Source: Rudanella sp031411995 | Lineage (GTDB): Bacteria > Bacteroidota > Bacteroidia > Cytophagales > Spirosomataceae | Assembly (NCBI GenBank): GCA_031411995.1 | Contig: JANOCD010000114.1 | Location: forward strand, 372,001 to 436,000 | Reading direction: 5' to 3' | Length of the DNA stretch: 64,000 bases | In this document: piece after piece, positions 17,349 to 28,200 of the stretch | How positions within the stretch are numbered: position 1 is the first letter of the stretch | Layout of the letters: each line of letters starts with the position of its first letter | The notes under the pieces: generated by a model | What the model was told of the DNA's origin: nothing | What the model saw: the letters and a program-made list of their open reading frames with translations, nothing else | Database searches by the model: none | Program-made: the position numbers and the translations under genes

Positions 17349-17525
17349 CTATTTTTTAACAATCTCTTTTCTTGACCTCGCCATAGCGCACGGCCAACAT
17401 TTTGTCATATCTCTTACTTCAGGGCTTTTCATGTCTTCGAGCCATCGGTAACTATCCACCACTTTCTTTCCGAAATGCGTATCGGTCATGGTGCGTTTGG
17501 GAGTGGCGGGAGCAATGGTGTTCAT
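17349..17525 (-). pseudogene. Prolyl oligopeptidase (S9) N-terminal remnant
   Basis: A 58-codon frame starts at the ATG at 17523-17525 and stops at 17349-17351. Its first half reads TPKRTMTDTHFGKKVVDSYR and then WLEDMKSPEVRD. This is the hallmark N-terminal stretch of S9A prolyl oligopeptidases, where xDxYRWLEDxxSPEV precedes the propeller. After about 40 residues the similarity ends, and the propeller and catalytic domain are gone. No signal peptide is encoded upstream. The gene was probably truncated by a deletion that joined it to the fibre gene region. Confidence 0.65.
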
Positions 17526-17583
17526 GAGTTTGAAGGGAAATATATGTTCGTTGCACCACCGGATAATCGCTACTCCATTCGCG

Positions 17584-19389
17584 TCAAGGTGCGGTTATGA
17601 GTCGCGATTGGGGTGTTGAAAATTGCAAACGCCCGCCCGGGTCGAACTGCAACTTGTGGGCGTTGCCGGTATAATTAGCTTGCATTTGAACAGCGTGCCG
17701 GATCACCACGGTTCGTTCGGGTAGTGGCACACAACCACAATTCCAGATCGAGCTATTACTCCAGTTACCAGCCGTTATCGAGTACACTTTCGTGGCGGTG
17801 TATTCTGTTTCAACAGCCCCGAGGTCGATCTGACCACCCTGCACCCGTGGGAAACCATCTATATCGGTAGGGCCTACGCTAAAAACTCCGGGCATACTTC
17901 CGGGCAATGCCGTGCTGGTCGATGGGGTTCCAATGTTCAATACATAGCTGTCGGCTGAGGGTGTCAGGTTATCGGGCTCCAGCAACGGGTCAATGTCGAT
18001 GTTGCGGGGTATGCTGCTACACCAGCTTTGGCTGGCACAACCCTGGATGATAGCATAATTGGTTTGAGGTTCATAAAGCCCATAAAAGGCAATGCCCGGC
18101 AAATTGGCCGTTGCCGTATTGCCCCAGAGAATGGTGTTAACAATGTATAGCGTGGCATTATAAATCTCTCCGCCGGTGGTTGTATTGTTGCTGTGATAAA
18201 TTGCCCCACCCACCCGGGCACTATTCCCCGTTATCGTACACTGGTAAAACCAGCTTCCTACATTGCTGGACGTGGAGGTTGTATTCGTGAAAACGGCCCC
18301 GCCCTGATCGGCCCGATTATTATAAAACCAGCAATTGGACGACTCAACCCTCAGCATACCCCCCGATGCCCGGTTATTAATGGCACCTCCCCGGCCACTA
18401 CCCTCAACGCTCGACACGTTGCCGATAAATTTGCATCGGCTCAGTATGGGTTCCATCCTCATTCGTTGCGAGCTAAGGTGTTCAATAGCCCCACCACTGA
18501 CCGTAGCCGAGTTGTTTTCAAAAACACAGCCCGTCAGCGTGGCGCTCATGGTGAGGGTTAGTCCGCTGAAGTTTTCATGACTAATACCGCCCCCGCTCTT
18601 CACGGCCGTATTTTGTCGGAATACACAGTTTGTCAGTTGGGGAGATGCATTACCCGTATTGTAGAAAGCCCCGCCGTTCCGCGTGGCCCGGTTGTTCTCA
18701 AACAAACAGCTTTGAAGCCGTGGATTGCTGACCCGAACGAGCGTGTTGCCATCCAGTGTTCCACCGAAGTTGGCTAATCCCGCCCCATTCGTACCCTGAT
18801 TATTGACCACAAAAACCTGGAACAGCAAGGGCGTAACGAGGTCCTGAGCCAGGTTAAGCAGCAGAATACCGCCCCCATACAGGTCGCGGGTTCCGTAGCC
18901 CGACACGACTGTGTTGGCGTTGCCACCCGTCACCACCACGCCATCCAAGATGGTTGAGAAGGCATTGGGCATCGTCACCACGTGGTAACAATTGTCAGCC
19001 GTGTTGCCCGCTACACCAATATCACCGGAAAGCGTCGTGCTCGACGGAGCCGTTTGGCGTTGGTTTGGATTGGTGCCGGTGCCGGCATAGCCCCCCCGCA
19101 GCCGAATACCCCCCGGAATGGTAAACGTCCGTCGGCGAGGGTTACCGTTGTTTACGTTGCCATCCTGATCGAGCGTGGGATAGTAAAGGCCCTGCGCCAT
19201 CCGAACTTCATCATTGAGAACGGAGCTGTTGAGCATCAACTGTACATTGCCCGACGCATTGCCCCACGACGAGCCGTCGCCCGTGCCGGAGGCTGTCGGT
19301 TTAACATAACGGATGGCCTGAGCAAACGTGTTGAGCGTGGATAAAGCGAGTAATACGATAAGAAGCGTAGGGACGTAAATACGTTGCAT
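17584..19389 (-). CDS. Secreted right-handed beta-helix protein
   Basis: The 601-residue protein has a signal peptide (LIVLLALSTLNTFAQ), an entry segment (VKPTASGTGDGSSWGNAS), then many short repeats of the kind CVFRQNTAVKSGGGI and CLFENNRATRNGGAFYN. These form a right-handed parallel beta-helix of the polymorphic outer membrane protein or choice-of-anchor type. The last 70 residues (ITAGNWSNSSIWNCGCVPLP) look like the start of a G8-like domain, but the protein ends soon after and shows no clear T9SS or anchor signal. Such proteins are usually surface adhesins or carbohydrate-binding scaffolds. It stands alone between a gene remnant and an AT-rich gap of 275 bp in which I see nothing. Confidence 0.85.
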   Translation of the reverse strand: MQRIYVPTLLIVLLALSTLNTFAQAIRYVKPTASGTGDGSSWGNASGNVQLMLNSSVLNDEVRMAQGLYYPTLDQDGNVNNGNPRRRTFTIPGGIRLRGGYAGTGTNPNQRQTAPSSTTLSGDIGVAGNTADNCYHVVTMPNAFSTILDGVVVTGGNANTVVSGYGTRDLYGGGILLLNLAQDLVTPLLFQVFVVNNQGTNGAGLANFGGTLDGNTLVRVSNPRLQSCLFENNRATRNGGAFYNTGNASPQLTNCVFRQNTAVKSGGGISHENFSGLTLTMSATLTGCVFENNSATVSGGAIEHLSSQRMRMEPILSRCKFIGNVSSVEGSGRGGAINNRASGGMLRVESSNCWFYNNRADQGGAVFTNTTSTSSNVGSWFYQCTITGNSARVGGAIYHSNNTTTGGEIYNATLYIVNTILWGNTATANLPGIAFYGLYEPQTNYAIIQGCASQSWCSSIPRNIDIDPLLEPDNLTPSADSYVLNIGTPSTSTALPGSMPGVFSVGPTDIDGFPRVQGGQIDLGAVETEYTATKVYSITAGNWSNSSIWNCGCVPLPERTVVIRHAVQMQANYTGNAHKLQFDPGGRLQFSTPQSRLITAP

Positions 19390-19664
19390 AGGTGCTTGGT
19401 TTACTGGTTGATAATCATTGGGGGTGAGGTAGCCGGAAAGCAGTCAGACTTTAGTCGGAATTTTGCACTCAATAGCATCAAAATTTTTGCAACCTATGTG
19501 AATTTTAGGGTATTACGGCTTAGGTTCTGAGCAAACGGTAATTGAACTATGTTTTTTAAAAGTGTAGCAGTATATCTTACCAAAAAGACAGTTCTGGATA
19601 GTTATAGTAAATTCCTTTACCTCTATAACGGATATAGAACGAAACGCTCGCTCAGGGGCAAACC

Positions 19665-22370
19665 CTAACGTTCGTTTTTGGACCCAACCGGATAGGGTGC
19701 ATTGCCCCGCGCCCAAAACCACAGGATCCGGTTGGTCAGGGCATCTTCGCCCGTGTCGATGCCCTCTTCGGCCTGCTCTTCCGAATCGCGGGCATACTGC
19801 AACGCCCGGCCCCGCAGCGACGAGAGTGGTTTGTTCATTTCGTCAAGCCGAATCTGATTGGGCAGGGCAGTGAAAGGCGTATTGTCGGGTTTGTCGGTGA
19901 AACAATCGAACATAGGCAGGGCCGTTGCGTCAATCACGTTCATGGGTGGCAAACCCAGAATCTGCTCAATGGTGCGCACCATCGAGGTCTGGTTGTAGTT
20001 GGTTGTCACCGTGCGCCGGAGCCGCGAATAGGGGCTGATCACAAAACCCGTTGTGCGATAGGCTGACACATGGTCCCAGCCCGCCTGCGAGTCATCTTCC
20101 GTAATAAAAATCACGGTGCTGTCGGCAAAGCGGCTTTTCTGAATGGCCTCCACCATGCGCCCCACAGCCAGATCGTTGTCGGCCACCATAGCGCGGGGCG
20201 TGGGAAATTTCGGACTCATGCCCGCCGTATGGTCGTTGGGCAGCGACATCACCAGCAGGTTAGGCCATTCGTCGCCGGGTTTGGCTGCCGTTTCGTTCAA
20301 TTCCTGAATAAACGCATCGGCCCGCATTTGGTCGCTGATGGTTTCATCGTCGCAGCCGGGGAAGTTCATGGCCAGAATGGGCCGCACCCGCGAAATGGTG
20401 GTCGTGTTGGTATAGGAAAACGGTTGCCCCGTTTGCGGAATGCCGCCCTGCCGCATCTGATAGAGTTTCTGCCAGTCATACTGCTTCTTGTCATACTCGC
20501 AAGTGCAGGCTTCGCCGTAGATACGAACCGTTTTGCCGTGGTCGAGGGCGTTGTTCCAGATCAAGCCGTTTTTGTTGTACACCAGCGCGTCGTAGAGTAC
20601 GTGCGGATAGGACCGGAACCACGCCCGAACGCTCTTTTCGGTATAGTCGGTCACCATGGCGGCATCGGCCCAATGGTGCCCCTCTGCCGACGATTTGCCC
20701 GATACGTAATAATTATCGAGCAACAGAAACTCCCGCGCCAGCCGGTGCTGATTGGGCGTGACGCTATCCCCGAAAATGCAGAGCGAGGCCCTCCCCCGCC
20801 CTTCGGGCATATCGCCCAAAACCTGATCGTAGGTGCGGTTTTCTTTGATAATATACACGACGTGTTTAAACACCGAGGGTTCGCCGATGCGCTCCGGCAC
20901 GGGCCGGGGGCGGGCCTTCGGGCGGGGCAGTTGTTCGGCCAGGGCCAGCCGAAATTGCAGGCTCAGTTTCCGAACCCGTTCGGTGTAGGCGGTCAGTTCA
21001 GATGGGGTCGGTACGGGAATGATGGACACGGAAGCCCGTTGCCGGTGCGCGTTATAGGCATCCTGATCAATAGCCGGTTTGCGTTGACTTCCCCGGTCCA
21101 CCGGGTTCAGGGCGCGGGCACCCGTCGATTCCAGATTCGTGACGAACAACTCATTTCCCAACCGCACCAGTCCGCCCGGATAGGCCTGCGTGGGAATATA
21201 ACCGCGCACGACCCCAGCCCGTACCTCACTGCCAGTTCCGGCGGGCTGGGTGTTTAAATCAATCACAGCCAGGGCGTTGTCCAGACCATTGGCTACATAG
21301 AGCGTAGTGCCTGCCGAGTCGAGGGCGAGGGCATTGGGCGTACTGCCAACATAGCGGTTGTTGGTTCCAAACAAGCCAACCGCTATGGAATCCGTCACCT
21401 GCCGGGTTTGCGCGTCGATCACCGATACATAGTCGCTGTTGCCATTCGCCACATATACCGTTTTTCCATCGGGACTGCCCAAAATAGCGTTGGGATGCAG
21501 TCCGACGGGTATTTCGGCCTCAACCCGACCCTGTTCCTGCTCGATCACCGACACTGTTCCCCGCGCCATGGCACCCGTTTTTGGGTCAATGTAGGCTTGT
21601 CCCCAGGGTACGCCAGCCGTTTCGAGTTTAGTGGTCGAATCGGACGAATCCACGCGGGGAACGGGACCAGCCCAGTTGGTGACGAATGCCCGCCCCTGCG
21701 ACAGGGCCACGCCATAGGGAGCCACGCCGGTGGGGGCTGTCCAGACGATACTCCGATCAGACAGACGCACTTTGGCGAGTTGGTTGTTGCCGTTCAGGGC
21801 CACATACAGAAAACATTCGTCGCCCACCTGTTGCACGGCCACATCGTTGGGTATCGACAGGGGCGACGGAGCCACAGCCGCAAACGTGATCAACTCCACC
21901 GACCCAATTTTCCCGTTCGCCCAGGTGGCCATCACCACGCCCGATTTGCCCCGTTCCCGCTCCGATGCCCCCCAAACGAGGTAAGTTTGCCCCCGAAACA
22001 CTACGGCTTCGATGCCCGAAAAGGTACTCATCATGCCCTTCGTGGTCGGGTTGTCGCTCAGGCTCCATCGGTATGCAACCGTCCGGCTGACCCGGTCAAT
22101 CACGGCGATTCCATAGCGATCTTCAACCACAAGCTGGGTTCCGCCCGGCAGGGGCGTTACGTCGAGGGCGTGGTTTTCGAGTTTCGGGTCGCCAAAGGTC
22201 AGAGCCGTACCAGCCGCGTCGATGAGCCGGTTGTAGGGCATAGCGAGTGGGACACCGGGCCGCGCCGAATCGGCCAGCATTCGTTTATCGGAGGAGTGGC
22301 GGTGCGCTTTTTTCTGGGCCGATGCAGACAGGACCACTAACAGGCAGAAGGAGAGCAGGATAGATCGCAT
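19665..22370 (-). CDS. Secreted YncE-like beta-propeller / phosphoesterase fusion
   Basis: The 901-residue protein has a signal peptide (LLSFCLLVVLSASAQ). A beta-propeller with YVTN-type repeats follows (KTVYVANGNSDYVSVIDAQT and TTLYVANGLDNALAVIDL, about residues 60-420). A phosphoesterase domain of the phospholipase C/acid phosphatase superfamily occupies about 500-860, with VVYIIKENRTYDQVLGD, SAEGHHWADAA and FITEDDSQAGWDHV. It probably removes phosphate from phosphoester substrates outside the inner membrane. Its ATG overlaps the upstream PI-PLC stop by one base (TAATG), which implies translational coupling, so it could act on products released by that enzyme. The SusC/SusD pair is further upstream. 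Confidence 0.92.
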   Translation of the reverse strand: MRSILLSFCLLVVLSASAQKKAHRHSSDKRMLADSARPGVPLAMPYNRLIDAAGTALTFGDPKLENHALDVTPLPGGTQLVVEDRYGIAVIDRVSRTVAYRWSLSDNPTTKGMMSTFSGIEAVVFRGQTYLVWGASERERGKSGVVMATWANGKIGSVELITFAAVAPSPLSIPNDVAVQQVGDECFLYVALNGNNQLAKVRLSDRSIVWTAPTGVAPYGVALSQGRAFVTNWAGPVPRVDSSDSTTKLETAGVPWGQAYIDPKTGAMARGTVSVIEQEQGRVEAEIPVGLHPNAILGSPDGKTVYVANGNSDYVSVIDAQTRQVTDSIAVGLFGTNNRYVGSTPNALALDSAGTTLYVANGLDNALAVIDLNTQPAGTGSEVRAGVVRGYIPTQAYPGGLVRLGNELFVTNLESTGARALNPVDRGSQRKPAIDQDAYNAHRQRASVSIIPVPTPSELTAYTERVRKLSLQFRLALAEQLPRPKARPRPVPERIGEPSVFKHVVYIIKENRTYDQVLGDMPEGRGRASLCIFGDSVTPNQHRLAREFLLLDNYYVSGKSSAEGHHWADAAMVTDYTEKSVRAWFRSYPHVLYDALVYNKNGLIWNNALDHGKTVRIYGEACTCEYDKKQYDWQKLYQMRQGGIPQTGQPFSYTNTTTISRVRPILAMNFPGCDDETISDQMRADAFIQELNETAAKPGDEWPNLLVMSLPNDHTAGMSPKFPTPRAMVADNDLAVGRMVEAIQKSRFADSTVIFITEDDSQAGWDHVSAYRTTGFVISPYSRLRRTVTTNYNQTSMVRTIEQILGLPPMNVIDATALPMFDCFTDKPDNTPFTALPNQIRLDEMNKPLSSLRGRALQYARDSEEQAEEGIDTGEDALTNRILWFWARGNAPYPVGSKNER

Positions 22371-23437
22371 TAGGGACGAAGCAAAGGGTTTGGACGGAGG
22401 TAACTCTCGTTGACAAACCGGATGATGTATGACGAAGCAAAGAACTCACTTTTGGCGTAATAATCGGTCGTAATTATCTGCGCACCCGATTTTTGGGCGG
22501 CTTCAAAACTGCGGTAGTCGTTGGCGCGGGCCTCTTTAGTATCCGAATCGGCGCGGGTGCGAACGAGGTAGCCTTTTTGAACGTAGTCCCGGATTTTCGC
22601 GCTATCGGCTCTCGGGTTATTCAGGATCACGAAAGCCGCATCGGGATTTCCCGGCTCGGTATTGGTGAACAAAACCCGGCCCTCCAGAGCCGGATGCCCC
22701 ATCCGGTAGAGGTCGCGCTTGCGGCCCGTTTCGTCGAGTACAAACAGAAATTTTCCCCGTGCCGCTTTCATCGTTGGCCAGTTGCCGGCCAGCACGGCCG
22801 CTTCGAGTGTCGCCTTCGTACCCCGCACATCGTCGGGAATGAGCAGGTGCGGGCGACCCAACGTGGCCAGCAAAACACTGTCTAACTGATTCAGTACCGG
22901 GACCGTAAATGGTTCCGGCACCGTGAAACCCGGTCGGCGAATGGTGTCATCTTTGGCGTTCATCGTCACGAACACCGGGTAATGGTTCGGGTGGGCTTCA
23001 GACCAGCGTTTGAGTTCTTCCAGGCATTGCCGAAATGTGAGGCAGTTGCTCCGAAAATCAATATCCTGAATATGCAGCACCTTAAAACCGGGGGCCTTCA
23101 TCACCCCCGCCGAATCGTAGGGACGTTGGCCTTTGGCCAGGCTCAGGCCCAGTGGACGGGCGTACTTCCCCCCTTTCGTATCGGCATAAATATCGATTTC
23201 GAGGTTTTGTAAACCCAGATTCAACTGCTCGGTCAGGCTCTGGTGGGCGTATTGGATGGCCTTGAACCGAACAGAATCCGTCCGGTTCAACAGCGCGAAC
23301 AGAGCCGGATCAATAGCCTGTTTATAGCTGTTATGAGAACCAATACACTGAATCTGATTGAGTTTCAGCGTGTCGATAGTAGGATCAACGAACCCAACAA
23401 ACGCAAAAAGAACTAAAACCGGTAGTACGAATTTCAT
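22370..23437 (-). CDS. Secreted Ca2+-dependent phosphoinositide phospholipase C-like enzyme
   Basis: The start at 23435-23437 gives a signal peptide (MKFVLPVLVLFAFVGF) and a 355-residue protein; the longer frame to 23509 would run through a terminator hairpin. Features of the Ca-dependent PI-PLC family are visible: His35 in IGSHNSY, the acidic metal site Glu80/Asp82 in LEIDIYAD, His122 in VLHIQDIDF, then NCLTFRQCLEELKRWSEAHP. These enzymes cleave the phosphodiester between diacylglycerol and inositol phosphate. It follows a SusC/SusD pair and is coupled to the phosphoesterase gene downstream. Its expression may be lowered by the terminator at 23453-23503. Confidence 0.92.
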   Translation of the reverse strand: MKFVLPVLVLFAFVGFVDPTIDTLKLNQIQCIGSHNSYKQAIDPALFALLNRTDSVRFKAIQYAHQSLTEQLNLGLQNLEIDIYADTKGGKYARPLGLSLAKGQRPYDSAGVMKAPGFKVLHIQDIDFRSNCLTFRQCLEELKRWSEAHPNHYPVFVTMNAKDDTIRRPGFTVPEPFTVPVLNQLDSVLLATLGRPHLLIPDDVRGTKATLEAAVLAGNWPTMKAARGKFLFVLDETGRKRDLYRMGHPALEGRVLFTNTEPGNPDAAFVILNNPRADSAKIRDYVQKGYLVRTRADSDTKEARANDYRSFEAAQKSGAQIITTDYYAKSEFFASSYIIRFVNESYLRPNPLLRP

Positions 23438-23452
23438 AGGACGAAAGGTTAT

Positions 23453-23503
23453 AAAAAGTGCGTAGTCGGGGTAGGATTTTATGGCCCCACTCCGACTACG
23501 CAC
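23453..23503 (-). terminator. Intrinsic terminator between SusD and PI-PLC genes
   Basis: Perfect 12-bp arms (23458-23469 and 23492-23503) extend after one mismatch and are followed on the minus strand by a TTTTTAT tract (23452-23457). The hairpin starts 14 bp after the SusD stop codon. It would end many transcripts after susCD and let part of them continue into the phospholipase and phosphoesterase genes, giving more transporter than enzyme. Confidence 0.85.
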
Positions 23504-23516
23504 CCGCACAATCAGA

Positions 23517-25190
23517 TCAATAGCCTGGATTCTGAGTCAGGTAGCCCGGCAGGTTCGACGCTCCGTCGATGGCGGTTTGCGGAATCGGAAAAATCCGTTT
23601 TTGTTTGTCGGCGTTCGTTTTCTCGGTCCATTTGCCTTCGTATTTGCCAAACCGAACCATGTCGGTACGGCGGTGCATCTCCCAGTAAAACTCAAATCCG
23701 CGTTCGCGGAACAACAGGTCGAGGGTCATGCTGCTGAGGGCGGGCGGGGGCGTGGTGGCGGTGCGCGAGGCCCGCACGGTGTTCACGTCGGCCAAAGCAC
23801 TCGCGGCATCGTTACTCTTGCGCAATTTAGCCTCAGCCCGCATCAGATACACATCGGCCAGGCGAACAATCACCAGGTCGGCATCGCCCAGATTCCGGCC
23901 ACTCACCGATTTCTTGCTGAACTCATACTTCAAAACCCGATAACCAGTGCTGTAATCGCTGCCCGCCACAGTATAATCAATTTTCTCCGTGAAGTTAACA
24001 GGCAGCGTTGGTTTGTTTCGGGTAGCATTAAAGAGCCGACCAACGCGATAGTTCGTGCCACACCGGACAAAAGCACCATTCACCCGGAGCAGGCCGTATT
24101 GCTGACCGCGCAAAATGCCCCGGTTGTAATTAAAATTAGCCTCAGCAACGCACGAATCGGCAGGAATGAGCAGGTTTTGTTTGAAAAATCGGGGATCAAC
24201 CGAAGGGTCACCAGGTGCGTAGGCCGTGGCCCAGGTCTGGTAATAATCCGGGGTAATGCCCGGTCCATCGGTGCCGTTGGCTCCCGTGAAGGCAGGTAGC
24301 GGAAACTGATCGCCCGAGAGCGAGAAGTAGGCCAGACGGTTGTGGCCGTTGAGTTCGGCGCGCTGGTCAACGGCAAAAATCAACTCTTTGTTGGTGTTGT
24401 TATCGGAATTAAACAGAGAGAAATAGTCCCGCGAAAGCTGGTATTGACCACCGTTGATGATCTTATCGCAATACTCCACCACCTTATCCATGTCTTCCGG
24501 CTTCACCGTGAACGTATCGGCGTAGCGGTCGCGATAAACAGCGGCATTGAGGTGTAACCGGGCCAACAGACCATATACAGCTCCTTTTGTCAGGCGACCG
24601 GGGCCAACCGTGGTCAGCAAATCGGGTTCAACGGCCAGCAATTCGCTTTTAAGATACTCCACAGCCGGCTCGCCCCGCAACACAACGGAGGTGGCCTGCG
24701 GATCATCTTTCACAAAGACCAGCCCAAACAGATCCAGCATCACCATCGAGTAATAGGCTCGCATTCCCCGTGCTTCGGCAAGGTAGACCTTCGTTACCGG
24801 GTCGTTGAGGGTGGGTAGGGTGTTGATGGCCGTGATGGACCGCGAAATGCCCTGCAACAGCAACAGCCACGTATTGCGAATGTTGGGGTCGGTGCTGGTG
24901 TGGGTATGTTGGTGAAGGGCGAGATAAATGCCATTGTCGCCCCAGTCGGTGCCGCCCCGGTAGGGCAAAATAGCCTCATCGGTCGAGATTTCCTGGAGAG
25001 CAAAATAGGTCGTGTGGGTAAATAAATCCGGCAGACGGGCATACACGGGAGCCAGGTTCCCGTCGGCAGCCTGCTTGTCGGAAAGACCAGTTGCCGAGGC
25101 TTCGTCGAGCACGTTTTCGGTCAGGTCGGTACAACTATTGAGAAGCAGCAGACTGAACAAAGTCAGCGTGCTGAAAAGTATCTTTTTCAT
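23517..25190 (-). CDS. SusD/RagB-family outer membrane lipoprotein
   Basis: The 557-residue protein has a lipoprotein signal (LFSLLLLNSC, lipidated Cys20) and a SusD-type helical body. It includes the C-terminal block RLADVYLMRAEAKLR, then FRERGFEFYWEMHRRTDMVRFG and the ending IPQTAIDGASNLPGYLTQNPGY. SusD proteins sit on the outer leaflet and hand ligand to a SusC pore. Its gene is 14 bp downstream of its SusC partner. The downstream phospholipase C and phosphoesterase point to a phospholipid or inositol phosphate ligand rather than a plain glycan, but that is inference. Confidence 0.95.
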   Translation of the reverse strand: MKKILFSTLTLFSLLLLNSCTDLTENVLDEASATGLSDKQAADGNLAPVYARLPDLFTHTTYFALQEISTDEAILPYRGGTDWGDNGIYLALHQHTHTSTDPNIRNTWLLLLQGISRSITAINTLPTLNDPVTKVYLAEARGMRAYYSMVMLDLFGLVFVKDDPQATSVVLRGEPAVEYLKSELLAVEPDLLTTVGPGRLTKGAVYGLLARLHLNAAVYRDRYADTFTVKPEDMDKVVEYCDKIINGGQYQLSRDYFSLFNSDNNTNKELIFAVDQRAELNGHNRLAYFSLSGDQFPLPAFTGANGTDGPGITPDYYQTWATAYAPGDPSVDPRFFKQNLLIPADSCVAEANFNYNRGILRGQQYGLLRVNGAFVRCGTNYRVGRLFNATRNKPTLPVNFTEKIDYTVAGSDYSTGYRVLKYEFSKKSVSGRNLGDADLVIVRLADVYLMRAEAKLRKSNDAASALADVNTVRASRTATTPPPALSSMTLDLLFRERGFEFYWEMHRRTDMVRFGKYEGKWTEKTNADKQKRIFPIPQTAIDGASNLPGYLTQNPGY

Positions 25191-25204
25191 GGTTTGATGG
25201 GTAG

Positions 25205-28200
25205 TTAGAACGTGAGGTTGAGACCAAAAACGAATGAGCGGGCTTTCGGATAACTCAGGTAATCAATGCCATACGACGAAATCCCGTTGATGGTCCGGTC
25301 CGTGTTTACCTCCGGGTCATAGCCATCGTATTTGGTGATCACGAACAGGTTTTGTCCCGTTGCCGACAGCCGGATGCCGGTTATCCAGCGGTTCAACCCA
25401 ATACGCTTCGGGTCGAGGTTGTAGCCCAGTGCCAGGTTGTTCAGCCGGAAAAAAGCCCCGTCTTTCAGGTAGCGACTGGAAACCGGAGCCGAGTTGTTGA
25501 TCGACTCATTGGCCGACTGTGTTGCTTCGGTGGTGGTGTTCAGGCCCTTCGACAGCCGGAGTTTGTAGAAATTGGCGTTGGCCGTGTTGTCGTACAGTTT
25601 GTTTCCTGACACCCCGTTAAAATTCACCGCCAGGTCGAACCCTTTCCAGGCCGCATTGGCGTTGATATTAAACTGCTTCGTAGGCAGGGCACTCCCCGCC
25701 GAAATCCGGTCTTTGTCCGACACCACGCCATCACCATCCACATCGCGGAAGGTGCTGATGCCTTTTTCATCGAAACCCGTAAATTCTTTCAGAAAGAACG
25801 TGCCAATCGGTTGGTCGTTCACGTAGCCGTTGATTGTTGCCGTACTCAAGCCGGACCCCGTTGCCGACCCCGATGTGATCACCGAGTACGGCGAATTACG
25901 AACGATGTTGTCGATGAACGTGATGTTACCGCCAATGTCGAACCGGAAGCCGCGCGGTGCCACGTATCGGTAGTTCAAATCCAGCTCGACACCCTGATTA
26001 GTAATGCTCATGTTGGGCACGTTGGTCCAGTAGGTGGCAGCGGGTTGAACGGGATCGGCTGGAATTACTTCGAGCAGGATTTTGTTGGATACCTTCCTGA
26101 AATAATCGACCGTGCCCGACAATGCTCCGTTGAACAGGCCGAAATCGAGACCCAAATCAGTTTGCGACGATACCTCCCACTGAATGTCGGGGTTGGCCAG
26201 GCGGGTGTAGGATGTGCCGGCTGGATACGCCGTTGAATTATCGAGCGGGTAGCTTGTGGTGGCTCCGACCTGTGACGTAAACAAGGCCTGCGTGATTTTG
26301 GACGGGATTTCCTGATTACCCGTTTGGCCCCAGCCTGCCCGGATTTTCAGGTCCGAAAACGGCCCCGATTTCAGAAAGGCTTCTTCCGACAATCGCCAGC
26401 CTGCCGAAAACGACGGAAACACCCCATATTTGTTATTGGCCCCGAACTTGCTCGACCCGTCGGCCCGCACAGTGGCCGTTAGCAGATACTTGTCGTTGAA
26501 TTGGTAGTTGACCCGCGAGAAAAACGATTGCAACTCATTTTCCAGGGCAAAGCCACCCGGCTTGTTCGTGGCCAGTGCCAGTTCCTGTCCCAGGCCGGGG
26601 TTATAAATCGGCTCTATGGGTGTGATCGGGAATTTATTGATGCTCCAGTTGCGACCCTGGATAAAGAATTTTTGGTAGGAATGGCCCAGCAAAGCCGTTA
26701 ACGTATGATTATTCCGGGCCAGCGAGTAGGTAAAGTAGTTCTCGATCAGTGTATTCCGGTTGGTGCCGTAGATGCTTTCGAGCCGCCCGTTTTGCTGGGG
26801 AACGGCGTTAGCCAACGATTGCAGGTCGCGCACGGAACTGGCATTGTCAACCCCCAGGTTGAGTTTATAGACCAGGTCTTTGGTGATTTTGAAGGAAGGA
26901 GAAATGTTGGCTACCACCCGGTTGATGGTCGTTACATCTTTCTCCAGATCCAGCGTAATGAGCGGGTTTGTGCCGTTAGGATATTGGGTTGGTTTACCCT
27001 GAGCATCGTAGGCCGGGTAGGTTGGGTTGGCCGAGATGGCCCCGCCAAGCAGGCTACCGATGGGTGGGCGTTCGTTGAGCGTTTGCGAAGCCGTCAGGTT
27101 CACATCGAGCGTGAGCCGGTCTTCGAGCAACTTCTGCGACACATTGATGCGGCCTGTGTAGCGGTCGAGTTTGCTATTTTTAAGAATTCCTTCCTGCGTT
27201 TGTACGCCAAACGAACCGTAGTAGGTGAGTTTGTTGACTCCGCCACTGAACGACAGATTGTGATTTTGCGTGATGGCCTTTTGGCTGATTTCCTTCTGCC
27301 AGTCGGTTGAGGCTCCTTTGTCCTCGAGCACACCCCCAACGGCAACCACCTGCTTCCGGTATTCGTCGGCAGAAAACACGGGAACTGCTCGTGCCAGCGT
27401 CGATAGGCCCACACTGGAGGACAACGTAAAATTAGACGTTCCCGCTTTGCCTTTTCGGGTGGTAATGAGCACGACTCCGTTGGCACCCCTCGCCCCATAG
27501 ATAGCCGTAGCCGAGGCATCTTTCAGCACGTCGATAGCTTCGATATCCTGCGGATTCAGAAAGTTTAGCGGGTTGGTGGCTCCGCCCGTGCTGGAATTAT
27601 CGAGCGGAATGCCGTCGAGCACAAACAGGGGTGTACTGCCCGTGCGAACGCCCCCCGGTCCCCGAATGGTAATGCTTTGCGAACTGCCGGGTTCTCCACT
27701 CGCCGAAGTCACATTGACACCGGCAATTTTCCCCTGCAACAGTTGCTCCGGCGAGTTAATGATCCCCCGGTTGAACTCGTTGCTTTTCAAGGATTTCACC
27801 GCCCCGGTCGCATCCTTTTTAGTGGTGGTTCCGTAGCCAATTACCACCACCTGAGCCAGTTCGGAGGCCGAAGGAGTGAGGGCAATATTGATGATGGTTC
27901 TCTTACCCACCTGTTCCTCTTTCGACACGAAACCGATGAATCCGATCACCAGCGTTGCCTCGCCGGTGCCGGGCACCACAATCCGGTAATCGCCGTTGGC
28001 ATCGGTGGTAGTACCTTTCTGGGTGCCTTTCAGCAGCACCGTGCAACCCGCCAGAGCCTCGTTGGTGGAGGCATCGGTTACGCGCCCGCTCACCGTAATG
28101 TCGGCGGTCCGGTTGCCGGCGTGCGCAAACGAGGACCAGGCAATGGCCAGTATGAAACCGAGCAACAAGCCCCGTTTTGAGTTAAAAAGCGTTGATAAGT

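Noticed and set aside
20070..22340. Two long plus-strand ORFs (395 and 310 codons) opposite the phosphoesterase fusion gene
   Set aside because: The composition is typical of GC-rich antisense shadows, while the minus strand encodes well-defined propeller and phosphoesterase motifs.
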